Positions 17,365 through 26,664 of a stretch of 64,000 nt of DNA are shown in pieces. Origin of the DNA: DATEDA01 sp963789885 (GTDB taxonomy: Bacteria; Pseudomonadota; Gammaproteobacteria; Burkholderiales; SG8-39); assembly GCA_963789885.1 (NCBI GenBank), contig CAWBNB010000048.1:61569-125568 (forward strand), written 5' to 3'. A model generated the notes under the pieces. That model was not told where the DNA came from and made no database searches. It worked only from the letters and a program-made list of their open reading frames with translations. How positions within the stretch are numbered: the stretch's first letter is position 1; each line of letters opens with the position of its first letter. The translations under genes were made by a program, and so were the position numbers.

Positions 17365-18063
17365 TCAGGGCGTCCGCGCCTCGCGTGCCATCGCGACGAG
17401 CGCTTCCCGGGCCTTCCCGGCGTTGGTGACCACGTCCGGGAACTCGAAGCGCAACGGGTGCCCGTCGGCGCGGACGTCGAAGCCGTCGCAGTCAATCCCG
17501 GTCATCTCGACCGCGACTGGCGTCACGCCGCGGTAGTGCCGGCAGTAGTCGGCGAGCGCGACCGTGTGGTCGGCGTTCATGTGCGCGACGATGTCCGCTT
17601 CCGCCTCGGCCAGGGAATTGGCCGGAGGCGCGAACTCCGCGGCGTCGATCCAGTCGATGCGCCCGAATCCCCGGACGAACAGCAGCCGCTTCGGCGCGAT
17701 CGCCCAGAACGAGAAATCCCCGAGCGCGAGCAGTTCCTGCGCGGCCGGGAACTGACGCAGATACCTCGCCTGTGCTTCGCCGTCGTCGACGAGCCGAGCC
17801 GCATCGCCGGCCAGCGTGAGGCGTGCGCCCGACTGCACGTCGTCGGCGTAGTCGTGCACGATCAGGCTCGCGCGCGGATCGGCGACGAGGTTCCTCGTGT
17901 GCTCCGCGAGGGCGCTGACGAGGATCACCGGACGGCAGTCGCGGTCGAGCACGAACGGCACGATCGAGCCAAACGGGTAGCCGCCCAGCTTCGCCGACAC
18001 GGTGGAGAGCACGCCGGAGCGATGTCCGCGCAGGTACCGGCGCGCGTCCTGGCCGGTGGTCAT
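17365..18063 (-). CDS. HugZ-like pyridoxamine-phosphate-oxidase-fold / DUF2470 protein
   Basis: A 232-residue protein: an N-terminal split-barrel FMN-binding-like domain (GVLSTVSAKLGGYPFGSIVP, residues about 15-150) and a C-terminal DUF2470 domain with ADIVAHMNADHTVALADYCR. This is the architecture of HugZ-type proteins linked to haem iron use and related pyridoxamine oxidase-like proteins. Haem binding is inference. It overlaps the upstream wrbA by four bases (ATGA), suggesting a two-gene redox operon. Confidence 0.85.
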   Translation of the reverse strand: MTTGQDARRYLRGHRSGVLSTVSAKLGGYPFGSIVPFVLDRDCRPVILVSALAEHTRNLVADPRASLIVHDYADDVQSGARLTLAGDAARLVDDGEAQARYLRQFPAAQELLALGDFSFWAIAPKRLLFVRGFGRIDWIDAAEFAPPANSLAEAEADIVAHMNADHTVALADYCRHYRGVTPVAVEMTGIDCDGFDVRADGHPLRFEFPDVVTNAGKAREALVAMAREARTP

Positions 18064-18653
18064 TTCCCCATCCGCCGGACGATGTCAGCGAGCCGGCGCC
18101 CGAGCACGATGCAGAGCGCCTTCTCGGTCTCGTCGATCGCACGGTCGGAGGCCGCGCCGGCGACGTGACTCGCGCCGTAAGGTGTGCCGCCGCTCGCCGT
18201 GGCCATCAGTCCCGGCTCGGTGTAGGGCAGGCCGACGATCACCATCCCATGGTGGAGGAGCGGCAGCATCATCGAAACCAACGTCGTCTCCTGACCACCG
18301 TGCAGGCTCGAACTCGACGAGAAGACCGCAGCCGGCTTGCCGGAGAGCGCCCCGCGCAACCAGAGCTCGGCCGTGCCGTCCCAGAAATACTTCATCGGCG
18401 CGGCCATGTTGCCGAAGCGCGTCGGACTGCCGAGCGCGAGCCCGGCGCATGCCTCGAGATCGGCGAGCTCGCAATACGGGGCGCCCGAGTCGGGCACCGC
18501 GGGTGCCACCGCTTCGGACACGGCCGATACTTTCGGCACCGTGCGCAGCCGCGCCCGCATCCCGTCGACCCGCTCGATGCCGTGCGCGACCCAGCGCGCC
18601 ATGTCGCGCACCGCGCCGTAGCGGCTGTAATAGAGGACGAGGACGTCGGGCAT
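18060..18653 (-). CDS. wrbA: NAD(P)H:quinone oxidoreductase, WrbA family
   Basis: Flavodoxin-fold protein of 197 residues reducing quinones with NAD(P)H. The start at 18653 gives MPDVLVLYYSRYGAVRDMAR, with the FMN phosphate loop YYSRYGAVRDMA; GSPTRFGNMAAPMKYFWDGT and SSSSLHGGQETTLVSMMLPL are WrbA family signatures. The frame is open far upstream but that is a shadow of the divergent gene. It is divergent from yihY with a 69-base gap that contains an AT-rich TATTATA sequence. The HugZ-like gene follows with overlap. Confidence 0.93.
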   Translation of the reverse strand: MPDVLVLYYSRYGAVRDMARWVAHGIERVDGMRARLRTVPKVSAVSEAVAPAVPDSGAPYCELADLEACAGLALGSPTRFGNMAAPMKYFWDGTAELWLRGALSGKPAAVFSSSSSLHGGQETTLVSMMLPLLHHGMVIVGLPYTEPGLMATASGGTPYGASHVAGAASDRAIDETEKALCIVLGRRLADIVRRMGK

Positions 18654-18722
18654 CGTGCACGGGAAGCGGCGAAGGCGGCTGCTATTATACGAAGCGTCCT
18701 GCCAGGACCCTCCGCCACGCCG

Positions 18723-20003
18723 GTGCGCACTCGCCTCCAGCTCCTCGGCCGCTTCGCCGGCCACGTCGGCCGGCGATTCGCCGGCGACCGCTGCTTCAGT
18801 CTCGCCGGTGGTCTTGCCTACACGTCGCTGCTCGCGCTCGTGCCGCTGATCACGATCGCGCTGACCGTCATCGCGGCGTTCCCCGTGTTCGAGCATCTCA
18901 TGCAGGGCATCGATTCGTTCTTCGCCGAGAACATGCTGCCGCCCGCGCTGGCGAAGTCGGTCACCCGTTACATCAACCAGTTCACCGACAACGCCGGGCG
19001 TCTCACTGCAGTGGGCGTGCTGTTCCTGGGCGTGACCGCAATCATGCTGATGACGACCATCGAGACCGCCTTCAACGCGATCTGGCGCGTGCGGCGCCCG
19101 CGCCCGGTCGTCGTGCGCGTGCTCGTGTACTGGGGGGTGCTGACCCTCGGCCCGCTGCTGATCGGGGCGAGCCTGACCGTCACTTCGTACGTGGTCGGTG
19201 CCTCGCTCGGCTACGCGAGACAGATCCCGGGTGCCGCGGCGCTGCTGCTCGGCCTGGTGCCGCTCGCGCTTACCGCTATCGCGTTCATGCTCGTGTACCT
19301 CGTCGTCCCGAACCGGCGGATCGATGTCAAGCACGCGGCGATCGGCGGCGGTGTCGCTGCAGTCGTGTTCGCGCTGGTGCAGCACGGCTTCGGCGTCTAC
19401 ATCTCGAAGGTGCCGAGCTATGCGCTTGTCTACGGCGCTTTCGCGACCGTTCCGATCTTCCTGCTGTGGATCTACCTGTCGTGGGTCGTGACGCTGCTCG
19501 GTGCGGAGATCGCGGCCGCACTTCCCGACTTGCATGTGCTGCGTGACGGGGCGTCGACGCGGCCCGGTACGGAATTCCGGGACGCGCTCGAGATCCTGCG
19601 GGTGCTGGTGCGCGCGCAAGGCGAGACGCGCACCCTGCGGACCCGGGAAGTACTCGCCGCAGCGCGCGTCCCGCGGGAGGCGGGCGAGCGGCTGCTCGAG
19701 GAGCTCGCGGCGGGCGGGTGGCTCGCCCGGGTGGTGGGCGACCGGTGGACGCTCGCCTGCGATCCCGACGAGGTCACGATCGCACAGGTCTATGACCGCC
19801 TGGTCTTCGCCGGCTCGGGCAGTTGGCACGGTAGCGACATCGTGATCGACGGCGTGATGGAGCGCGCGGCGGCCGGGGCCGGCCGGGCGATCAACGCGCC
19901 GCTACGGGCGCTCGTGCACGACGAGAAAACGTCGCCTCCAAAACGTACGGGGCGCCAGGAGGATCCGGCGCCCCGCACGGTCGGAAGTGCTGTGGACGGT
20001 TAG
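18723..20003 (+). CDS. YihY/BrkB family membrane protein with C-terminal winged helix
   Basis: A 426-residue inner-membrane protein starting at GTG 18723 (RTRLQLLGRFAGHVGRRFAG). Residues about 30-280 form the YihY/UPF0761 domain with six hydrophobic segments (FSLAGGLAYTSLLALVPLIT, VPSYALVYGAFATVPIFLLW). The C-terminal 150 residues are soluble and resemble a winged helix (RTREVLAAARVPREAGERLL) as in longer betaproteobacterial and neisserial members. Transport or enzymatic function is not established for the family. Its 3' end overlaps by four bases with the convergent gene at 20000. Confidence 0.88.
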   Translation: MRTRLQLLGRFAGHVGRRFAGDRCFSLAGGLAYTSLLALVPLITIALTVIAAFPVFEHLMQGIDSFFAENMLPPALAKSVTRYINQFTDNAGRLTAVGVLFLGVTAIMLMTTIETAFNAIWRVRRPRPVVVRVLVYWGVLTLGPLLIGASLTVTSYVVGASLGYARQIPGAAALLLGLVPLALTAIAFMLVYLVVPNRRIDVKHAAIGGGVAAVVFALVQHGFGVYISKVPSYALVYGAFATVPIFLLWIYLSWVVTLLGAEIAAALPDLHVLRDGASTRPGTEFRDALEILRVLVRAQGETRTLRTREVLAAARVPREAGERLLEELAAGGWLARVVGDRWTLACDPDEVTIAQVYDRLVFAGSGSWHGSDIVIDGVMERAAAGAGRAINAPLRALVHDEKTSPPKRTGRQEDPAPRTVGSAVDG

Positions 20004-21508
20004 CTAACGGCGCTGAACTGAACGAGCTGGACGCTCACCGTCCGCTCCAGCAGCCGCGTCGCCCGCACTCGCAGCTTCGACTGCAGGTCGCCGAGCGACA
20101 GCTCGCAGGTCGAGTCGAGCGGGAAGAGCGGCGCGAGGATCGCCGGTGCCTGGTTGAGCGACGGCACCTCGGGCAGCAGCAGGACGTGTTCCGACTCCTG
20201 CGACGGGCCGCGGGTCTTGCGGATCGACACCGGCCGTGCGGTCGGCGCGAGTTCTTCGAGACCGAGCTCCAGGTGTTCGGGATTGTCGGAGAGCACCCAG
20301 CGCACGACGCAGATGTGGCAGGTGTGGCTGTCGCGCGTCCGCAGGCCGAGCACCTCGCCGACGCGGATCGGCTCGATCGGCCCCTTGACGTGCATTAGCG
20401 CGAAGCCGCGCGGGCTTTCGTTCGTCACCATCCATTCACCCGCGCTCGGCTTGGTCGTGCCGCGCGAGTTGAGGAACTCCCAGATGCCGCGGATGCCGAC
20501 GCAGACTTCCACGCGCGCGTGCGTGCGCAACCGCGTGAAGCGGCGGTTCGGTACGGCGCCCCAGTGCTTGACGAGCCGGCCCATCAGGTCCCGGAACGCG
20601 GCGTCTGCCGCATCCTCGGGCAACCCTACGGCCACTGCGGTTTCGCCTGCCGACAGCCGCGCGAGCTGGTCGAGCAGGTGCTCGGCGAGTGGCAGCGTGT
20701 TCAGCAGCAGGTCATGCGGTTGCGGCACCGGGTGGTGGCGCTTCGACAGCGCGTAACCCGGCACATCGCGCTGTGCCTTGATGAGGAACAGGCCCTGCCC
20801 GCTCTTCTGCTGGCCGGCCGGGCCGAGCACCGACTGGTGACTGAAGCGCTCGAGCCAGGCAGCTACGCGATCGAGGTCGCCCTGCATGAGCTTGAGCGGC
20901 TCGGCGAACGCCAGCAGCAGCGCACTGCGGTAGACCGAAAGCGGCGTCTCGCCGCCTTCGACCAGCGCCCGGTTGGCGAGCCCGCGCCGGAGCCCGAACT
21001 GATAGAGCTCGTGGAGCTCCGACCAGACGGACTTCGGGTTGGTCGCGTACATCCGGTAGCCGAGCTTGAGGCGCTGCGCGAGCATCTGCATGGCCCGCAG
21101 CACCGGAAGCAGCGCCCGGCCGCTCGAGGCGAAGCCGAAGAGCCGCCGCGACTGCTCGACGAGCAGCAGCTTGTAAGAGTAGGCGAGCTCGGTGAGGAGA
21201 TCTTCCGCGAGCCCTGCGGAGCTCCGCGTCTGCAGCGAGAGCGGCAGCGTGCCGGACGCAAGCGCGGCGTCGAGGCGGGGCAGGAGGTGCTCGACGAAGC
21301 CGAGGATGCCCTCGGTGACGTCCTGGCGGAGCGTGATCCGGACCCGCCCGCGATTGAGCGGGGCGAGCTTCTCGAGGATCATGCGCCCCGCGGTGTGGGG
21401 GTCGTCCTTGGGCAGCGTGGCGAGCCAGCCCGGCACCTCTTCGGGTGCGAGCTCGAATCGCCTCGACTCGCCCTCGGCGGTCTGCGGCAGCGTCAAGTGC
21501 AGTGGCAT
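20000..21508 (-). CDS. Large hypothetical protein, PilZ-like C-terminus (paralogue A)
   Basis: A 502-residue cytoplasmic protein without signal peptide or membrane segments, mostly helical in composition. It is clearly homologous to the next minus-strand gene (21904-23448): shared landmarks are SVWSELHELYQFGLRRGLAN, SVYRSALLLAFAEPLKLMQG, RVEVCVGIRGIWEFL, NESPRGFALMHVKGPIEPIR, CVVRWVLSDNPEHLELGLEE. The segment NESPRGFAL...VGEVLGLR resembles the D-x-S-x-x-G region and following strands of PilZ c-di-GMP receptor domains, but the upstream RxxxR motif is not obvious. Function unknown; a signalling role is inference. It ends in a four-base overlap with yihY. Confidence 0.85.
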   Translation of the reverse strand: MPLHLTLPQTAEGESRRFELAPEEVPGWLATLPKDDPHTAGRMILEKLAPLNRGRVRITLRQDVTEGILGFVEHLLPRLDAALASGTLPLSLQTRSSAGLAEDLLTELAYSYKLLLVEQSRRLFGFASSGRALLPVLRAMQMLAQRLKLGYRMYATNPKSVWSELHELYQFGLRRGLANRALVEGGETPLSVYRSALLLAFAEPLKLMQGDLDRVAAWLERFSHQSVLGPAGQQKSGQGLFLIKAQRDVPGYALSKRHHPVPQPHDLLLNTLPLAEHLLDQLARLSAGETAVAVGLPEDAADAAFRDLMGRLVKHWGAVPNRRFTRLRTHARVEVCVGIRGIWEFLNSRGTTKPSAGEWMVTNESPRGFALMHVKGPIEPIRVGEVLGLRTRDSHTCHICVVRWVLSDNPEHLELGLEELAPTARPVSIRKTRGPSQESEHVLLLPEVPSLNQAPAILAPLFPLDSTCELSLGDLQSKLRVRATRLLERTVSVQLVQFSAVS

Positions 21509-21903
21509 CTCCGGCTCCTGTAGTCGATGTTATCGAGCGGCGTCCGTCGTGCGGACCTGCCCCCGGGGTCGCAAGGACCATGCCATTGAGTTGCCGGTGG
21601 CCCGTCGGACGCGGCTCCGGCCGTGACACCCTGCCGTTTCCCGGAACGGACGCCGGCCTGCTAAGCCCTGAAACGGCGCTCGTGACGTCGACTCGAATGC
21701 CGCGCCCGGAAGCTCGCGAGCGTCCAAACGTGCGTTCGGTCACAGGATCGCATCCGGGTCCCGCGCGACGCAAGCAGCCTGCCGGGGTCGCGCGCACTCG
21801 CTAACCGAAGTGCGGAGGCATTGTCGAGGGCCTGACACGTTCGCGACACCCGCGTCGGGGTCGCGGCATGAACCAGTTCACGGTGGCGCCGGGGCGCTCG
21901 CGC
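21509..21903. other. Intergenic region between the two paralogues
   Basis: A 395-base stretch with no supportable gene: the short open frames in it are extensions or shadows. It presumably contains the promoter for the 20000-21508 gene, but I see no convincing -35/-10 pair, repeat or RNA structure. Confidence 0.5.
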
Positions 21904-23448
21904 TCAGGCGGTCTGCGACGCGAAGACCTCGATCAGCTCGATGCTCGGTGTTTTCTCGATCACCCGGCTCGCCCGGAGATCCAGGCGCCCGCGACGATGG
22001 CGCAGGCTGAACGACTCGTTCGAGCGGAGGCGGTTGGGAGGTGCGACGACCGCTGGCGCGCGCTTTTGCGCCGGCATCTCGGGGAAGAACAGGATCGGCT
22101 CGGGCGCAACGCGTTCGGGCTGGGCGGGCTTGTAGACCGCAGGCACCACGACCGGCGCGAGCTGCTGCAACCCGAGCTCGAAGTGCTCGGGCGTGTTGGA
22201 CAGGATCCACCGGACGAGGCACACATAGACCGACCCGCGGTCCTTGCCCTTGATCGCCACGATCTCGCCGACGTTGATCGGCGGCAGCGTGCCCGACATG
22301 TATTTGAGCGCGAAGCCGCGCGAGCTCTCGTTGGCGATGATCCACTCGCTCGCGCGTGCGGGGGCCTCGCGCTGGGTGATGTCGGCGGCCGGCGTGTCCT
22401 GGGGCGATTCGGCGCGCAGCACGCGCCAGATCTCGCGCAGGCCGACCCACAGCTCGACCCGCGGATGGAACCGCATGCGCGTGGCGCGTGCCTTGCGCTC
22501 GCCGCGCCAGTGCGTGATCAGGCGCTGCATCAGCTCCTGGTACGCGAGCCGGGCGGACTCCTCCGGCAGCCCGAGCGTGGCGGGCGGGACGCCGTCGTGG
22601 AGCTTCTTGAGCTGGGTCTGGAGGCGCTCGACGAGGCGGTGCGTCAGCAGGAGGAGCGCGCCGTTGTCGTATCCAGCGTCGGCGCGCTTGGCGTAGGCAA
22701 CACCGGGCCGGTCGCGCCGCGGATCGACCGCGAAGACGCAAAGCGGGTCCGCCACCTTGCCGCCCGCGGAAAGCTCGGCGAGATCGGCGTTGGCAGCGAG
22801 AAAGGCCTGCACCCGGAGGAAGTCCCCGTGCATCAGCTTCGTCGGCTGCGCGAACGCAAGGAGCAGCGCGTCGCGGTAGACCCGCAGCGGCGAGGTCTGC
22901 GGCGCGTCGATTTCGCGGTCGGCGAACCCCCAGTCGCGCGCGACCTGGTAGAGCTGGTGCAGCTCGCTCCAGACGCCGCCCGGGTTGCGCGCATAGAGGC
23001 GCTGGCTGAGCTGGAGCCGGCGCGCGTGGAAGTCCATCGCACGGGTGAGCGGGACGTGGAGCTGGCCCTTGAAGCCGAGCGAGAGCCACGCCCGCGGCAC
23101 GCGCAGGACGGCGCGGGAGTAGCCGAGCGCAAGCTCCTTCAGGAGCTTCTCGATGAAGTAGGCGACCTGCCGCAGATTCCCCGCGAGCGGCGGCTGTGCG
23201 CGGGCGATCCGACTCTCGAGCTGGGGCAGGAGCCAGTCGATGTGGTCGCGGAACATGTCGAGCAGCCGCAACCGCAGCCGGCTCTGCAGCTCCGCCTTGT
23301 TCACCTGCACCAGGCGGTCGATGAGGGCGCGGGCAGTGCCGGTGGCGTCGGCGGCCGAGAGCGACGACAGCCACCCGCGGAGGTTCTCCGGAGAGAACTC
23401 GCCGTCCTCGTCGGGACTGCCGGTCGCCGAGATAAAATTCAGGATCAT
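21904..23448 (-). CDS. Large hypothetical protein, PilZ-like C-terminus (paralogue B)
   Basis: A 514-residue paralogue of the 20000-21508 product in the same orientation. Matching landmarks are GVWSELHQLYQVARDWGFAD, RVYRDALLLAFAQPTKLMHG, RVELWVGLREIWRVL, NESSRGFALKYMSGTLPPIN, CLVRWILSNTPEHFELGLQQ. The conserved NES-(P/S)-RGFAL motif and following VGEIVAIKG strand resemble a PilZ beta-barrel, although the canonical RxxxR is not clear. The N-terminal two thirds are helical with many Leu/Arg. No membrane segment. It is divergent from pyrF with a 55-base gap. I do not assign a function; a nucleotide-signalling receptor is a hypothesis. Confidence 0.85.
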   Translation of the reverse strand: MILNFISATGSPDEDGEFSPENLRGWLSSLSAADATGTARALIDRLVQVNKAELQSRLRLRLLDMFRDHIDWLLPQLESRIARAQPPLAGNLRQVAYFIEKLLKELALGYSRAVLRVPRAWLSLGFKGQLHVPLTRAMDFHARRLQLSQRLYARNPGGVWSELHQLYQVARDWGFADREIDAPQTSPLRVYRDALLLAFAQPTKLMHGDFLRVQAFLAANADLAELSAGGKVADPLCVFAVDPRRDRPGVAYAKRADAGYDNGALLLLTHRLVERLQTQLKKLHDGVPPATLGLPEESARLAYQELMQRLITHWRGERKARATRMRFHPRVELWVGLREIWRVLRAESPQDTPAADITQREAPARASEWIIANESSRGFALKYMSGTLPPINVGEIVAIKGKDRGSVYVCLVRWILSNTPEHFELGLQQLAPVVVPAVYKPAQPERVAPEPILFFPEMPAQKRAPAVVAPPNRLRSNESFSLRHRRGRLDLRASRVIEKTPSIELIEVFASQTA

Positions 23449-23503
23449 CGGGGTATCAGGTGCCTGCGAACCCGATTAACGCAAAGAACATGCCGGAGAA
23501 ACT

Positions 23504-24220
23504 GTGGCAAATTCCCGCAGGATTCCGCGCCGCGAGCGGCTGATCGTCGCGCTCGACCTGCCATCCGTGAGCGATGCGCGCGCGCTCGTCGCGAAGCTCG
23601 GCGACGAAGCGGTGTTCTACAAGCTCGGCCTCGAGCTCTTCATGACCGGCGGTTACTTCGAGCTCGTCGACTGGCTGGTCGCGCGCGGCAAGCGCGTGTT
23701 CGTCGACCTCAAGTTCTTCGACGTCCCGGAGACCGTTCGCAGCGCAGTGCGGGCGCTGCGCGGACGCGGGATCGCACTCGCGACCGTCCACGGCAACCAG
23801 AAGATGATGGAAGCGGCCGCGGCGGAGAAGGGCGACGTGAAGATCCTCGCGGTCACGGTGCTCACTAGCCTCGATCGCGGCGACCTCGACGACCTCGGCT
23901 TCGCCTGCGACGTCGACCGTCTGGTGCTGTCGCGCGCGCGCCGCGCGCTCGAGGCGGGTTGCGACGGGGTGATCTCGTCGGGTCTCGAAGCGCCGATGCT
24001 CAAGCGCGAGCTCGGCGACCGCATCCTGGTCGTGACCCCGGGCATTCGCCCAATCGAGAATCGGCCGGTCGACGACCAGAAGCGCACCGTCGACGTCGCG
24101 CAGGCCTTCGCGAACGGCGCCGACTACATCGTCGTCGGGCGCCCGATCCGCCAGGCGGCGGATCCGGCGGCCGCTGCCGCCGCCATCCAGGCGACCATCG
24201 CCGGGATCTTTGCCGACTGA
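23504..24220 (+). CDS. pyrF: Orotidine 5'-phosphate decarboxylase
   Basis: Final step of UMP synthesis. The 238-residue TIM-barrel starts at GTG 23504 with CGGAGAA upstream. The catalytic Lys-Asp array is in VFVDLKFFDVPETVRSAVRA (residues about 66-85) and the phosphate-binding end in VTPGIRP and ADYIVVGRPI. It is divergent from paralogue B and convergent with the lytic transglycosylase gene 12 bases downstream. Confidence 0.97.
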   Translation: MANSRRIPRRERLIVALDLPSVSDARALVAKLGDEAVFYKLGLELFMTGGYFELVDWLVARGKRVFVDLKFFDVPETVRSAVRALRGRGIALATVHGNQKMMEAAAAEKGDVKILAVTVLTSLDRGDLDDLGFACDVDRLVLSRARRALEAGCDGVISSGLEAPMLKRELGDRILVVTPGIRPIENRPVDDQKRTVDVAQAFANGADYIVVGRPIRQAADPAAAAAAIQATIAGIFAD

Positions 24221-24231
24221 AGCGGCCGCGG

Positions 24232-24837
24232 TCAGGCCAATCGCCCCTCGTACTTGAAGGTGCCCTTCCAGGCCGCCAGGACGAGGTTGGGGTACTCCGG
24301 CCGCCCGAGGCTGCCGTTGTAGCGGCCGAGCGCGCGGTAGAGGTCGCCTTTCTCGATGTCGAGATAGTGGCGCATGATCACGCAGCCGTAGCGGATGTTC
24401 ATCCGCAGGTGGAAGAGGTTGTGGTCTTTCGCGCCGATCAGCCCGACCCAGAAGGGCATGACCTGCATCAGCCCGCGCGCGCCTGCCTTCGAAACCGCGT
24501 ACTTCTTGAAGCCGCTTTCGACGTGGATGATGCCGAGGACGAGCTGCGGATCCAGCCCGGCGCGGGTCGCCTCGTAGTGCACCGTCTTCAGCAGCTCGAC
24601 CCGATACTGCGTGTCTGGGACGCGTTTCGCGAGCCGGTCCGACATCGCGAGCAGCCATTTGTACCCGTCCTCGGGGTGGGCGAACTTGAGCTGCGGAACG
24701 CCTTTGTCGCTGATCGCGCGCGAGAGCGCCGCCTGCACGCTCGCCGAGAGCGGTTCGTACTCCTGTGCGCCCGCGCTCACCGCGCCCGGTGCCGCGGCGA
24801 GCGCGAGCAGTATTCCCGCAGTCAGGAGGTGGCGCAC
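24232..24837 (-). CDS. Soluble lytic transglycosylase domain protein
   Basis: A 201-residue secreted murein transglycosylase. Signal peptide at residues 1-25 (MRHLLTAGILLALAAAPGAV then SAGAQ). The SLT domain has the catalytic Glu in LGIIHVESGFKKYAVSKAGA followed by RGLMQVMPFW, then the family Tyr-Asn segment ALGRYNGSLGRPEYPNLVLA. It would cleave peptidoglycan glycan strands with formation of 1,6-anhydro ends. Its start overlaps the proS 3' end by 16 bases, so it is probably co-transcribed with proS. Confidence 0.9.
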   Translation of the reverse strand: MRHLLTAGILLALAAAPGAVSAGAQEYEPLSASVQAALSRAISDKGVPQLKFAHPEDGYKWLLAMSDRLAKRVPDTQYRVELLKTVHYEATRAGLDPQLVLGIIHVESGFKKYAVSKAGARGLMQVMPFWVGLIGAKDHNLFHLRMNIRYGCVIMRHYLDIEKGDLYRALGRYNGSLGRPEYPNLVLAAWKGTFKYEGRLA

Positions 24838-26540
24838 AGTCTCGCTGTCAGAAAGTCGGCTGCCTCGAGGACCGGCACGACGGTCGGGGACGCGTCCCTG
24901 CGACCCTGATACTCGAGTTTGCCATCCTTGAGCCCGCGGTCTCCAACCACGACGCGGTGCGGGATGCCAATTAGTTCCGAGTCGGCGAGGAGAACGCCGG
25001 GACGCTCGTCGCGATCGTCGAGCAGCACGTCGATGCCCGCAGCGGCGAGCCTTGCGTACAGCCCATCAGCGGCCTGACGGACGGCGTCGCTGCGGCGGTA
25101 GCCGAGCGGTACGATCGCGAGGCGGAAGGGCGCGATCGGGTCGGGCCACACGATGCCGCGCTCGTCGTTGCCCTGCTCGATCGCCGCGCCGACGATGCGG
25201 GTCACCCCGATTCCGTAGCAGCCCATCTCGAACGGGCGGCGCTTGCCCTGTTCGTCGAGGAACGTCGCCTGCATCGCGGTCGAGTACTTCGTTCGAAGCT
25301 GGAAGATGTGTCCCACTTCGATCCCGCGGACGATCGCGAGCGATCCCTTGCCGTCCGGGCTCGGGTCTCCCGGCACGACCTTGCGGATATCCGCGACGAG
25401 CGCGGGTTCGGGCAGGTCACGGCCGAAATTCACGCCGGTGAGGTGAAAGCCCTCCTCGTTCGCACCGCACACGAAATCCGCCATCGCCGCGACCGATCGG
25501 TCGGCAACGACGCGGATCGCCGGATCGATGCCGACCGGGCCGATGTAGCCGGCCTTGCAGCCTAGATGGCGGTCGATCTCGGCGTCGGTGGCGAACCGGA
25601 ACGGGTCGAGGTCGGGAAGCTTCTGCGCCTTGATCTCGTTGAGATCGTGATCGCCGCGCACGAGCAGTAGGTTGAACGCCTCGTCGTGCATCACGGCGAT
25701 CGCCTTCACCGTCTGCGTGAGCGGGAGGCCGAGGAGGGCGGCGACGTCCTCGCAGCGCGTCTTGCCCGGCGTCGGCACCTTCTGCATCGCCACGGCCGGC
25801 GCGGCCCGCGTTGCGCGCGGCGCCAGCGCCTCTGCGAGCTCGACGTTGGCCGCGTAGTCGGACTGCGGGCAATAGGCGATCGCGTCCTCGCCGGATTCGG
25901 CCAGCACGTGAAACTCGTGTGAGCCGGTGCCGCCGATCGAACCGGTGTCCGCCGCCACCGCGCGGAACTGCAGGCCGAGCCGGCCGAAGATGCGCGAATA
26001 GGTGTCGTGCATGTTCCGGTACTCGCGCTCGAGGTCGGCGTAATCGGCATGAAAGGAGTAGCCGTCCTTCATCGTGAATTCGCGACCGCGCATGACCCCG
26101 AACCGCGGCCGGATCTCGTCCCGGAACTTGGTCTGGATCTGATAGAAGTGCACCGGCAGCTGCCGGTAGCTCTGGAGCTCCCGGCGCGCGACGTCGGTGA
26201 TCACCTCCTCGTGGGTCGGGCCGACGCAGAAGTCGCGCTGGTGCCGGTCCTTGAGGCGCAGGAGCTCCGGGCCGTACTTGACCCAGCGGCCGGATTCCTG
26301 CCACAGCTCGGCCGGCTGGATCGCCGGCATGAAGACCTCGATCGCCCCCGCGCGGTTCATCTCCGCGCGGATGATCGCCTCGACCTTGCGCACGACGCGG
26401 AGGCCGATCGGCATCCAGGTGTAGATGCCGCCCGCGAGACGGCGGATCAGCCCGGCGCGCAGCATCAGCTTGTGGCTGACGATCTCGGCGTCGGCCGGCG
26501 CTTCCTTGAGCGTCGAGACGAAAAACTGCGAGGCCCGCAT
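24822..26540 (-). CDS. proS: Prolyl-tRNA synthetase
   Basis: Class II aminoacyl-tRNA synthetase, 572 residues from ATG 26540 (MRASQFFVSTLKEAPADAEI), which matches the family start; a longer frame to 26666 is not needed. It is the bacterial-type enzyme with an INS editing domain (about residues 230-400, mis-charged Ala-tRNA-Pro hydrolysis), motif 2 at QTKFRDEIRPRFGVMRGREF, motif 3 at EMGCYGIGVTRIVGAAIEQG, and a C-terminal anticodon-binding domain. It is divergent from rppH with a 124-base gap. Confidence 0.97.
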   Translation of the reverse strand: MRASQFFVSTLKEAPADAEIVSHKLMLRAGLIRRLAGGIYTWMPIGLRVVRKVEAIIRAEMNRAGAIEVFMPAIQPAELWQESGRWVKYGPELLRLKDRHQRDFCVGPTHEEVITDVARRELQSYRQLPVHFYQIQTKFRDEIRPRFGVMRGREFTMKDGYSFHADYADLEREYRNMHDTYSRIFGRLGLQFRAVAADTGSIGGTGSHEFHVLAESGEDAIAYCPQSDYAANVELAEALAPRATRAAPAVAMQKVPTPGKTRCEDVAALLGLPLTQTVKAIAVMHDEAFNLLLVRGDHDLNEIKAQKLPDLDPFRFATDAEIDRHLGCKAGYIGPVGIDPAIRVVADRSVAAMADFVCGANEEGFHLTGVNFGRDLPEPALVADIRKVVPGDPSPDGKGSLAIVRGIEVGHIFQLRTKYSTAMQATFLDEQGKRRPFEMGCYGIGVTRIVGAAIEQGNDERGIVWPDPIAPFRLAIVPLGYRRSDAVRQAADGLYARLAAAGIDVLLDDRDERPGVLLADSELIGIPHRVVVGDRGLKDGKLEYQGRRDASPTVVPVLEAADFLTARLCATS

Positions 26541-26664
26541 CGCGTGAAGCTCTCCTAGGACCGGGCGGATTCTAGCGGAGCCGCGCCCGCACGCGCTCGC
26601 TTGCTTTGCAGCCTGTGGGAATTGTGGAAGAATGGGTCCGGACAACTGTTTCACGGAGCCGATC

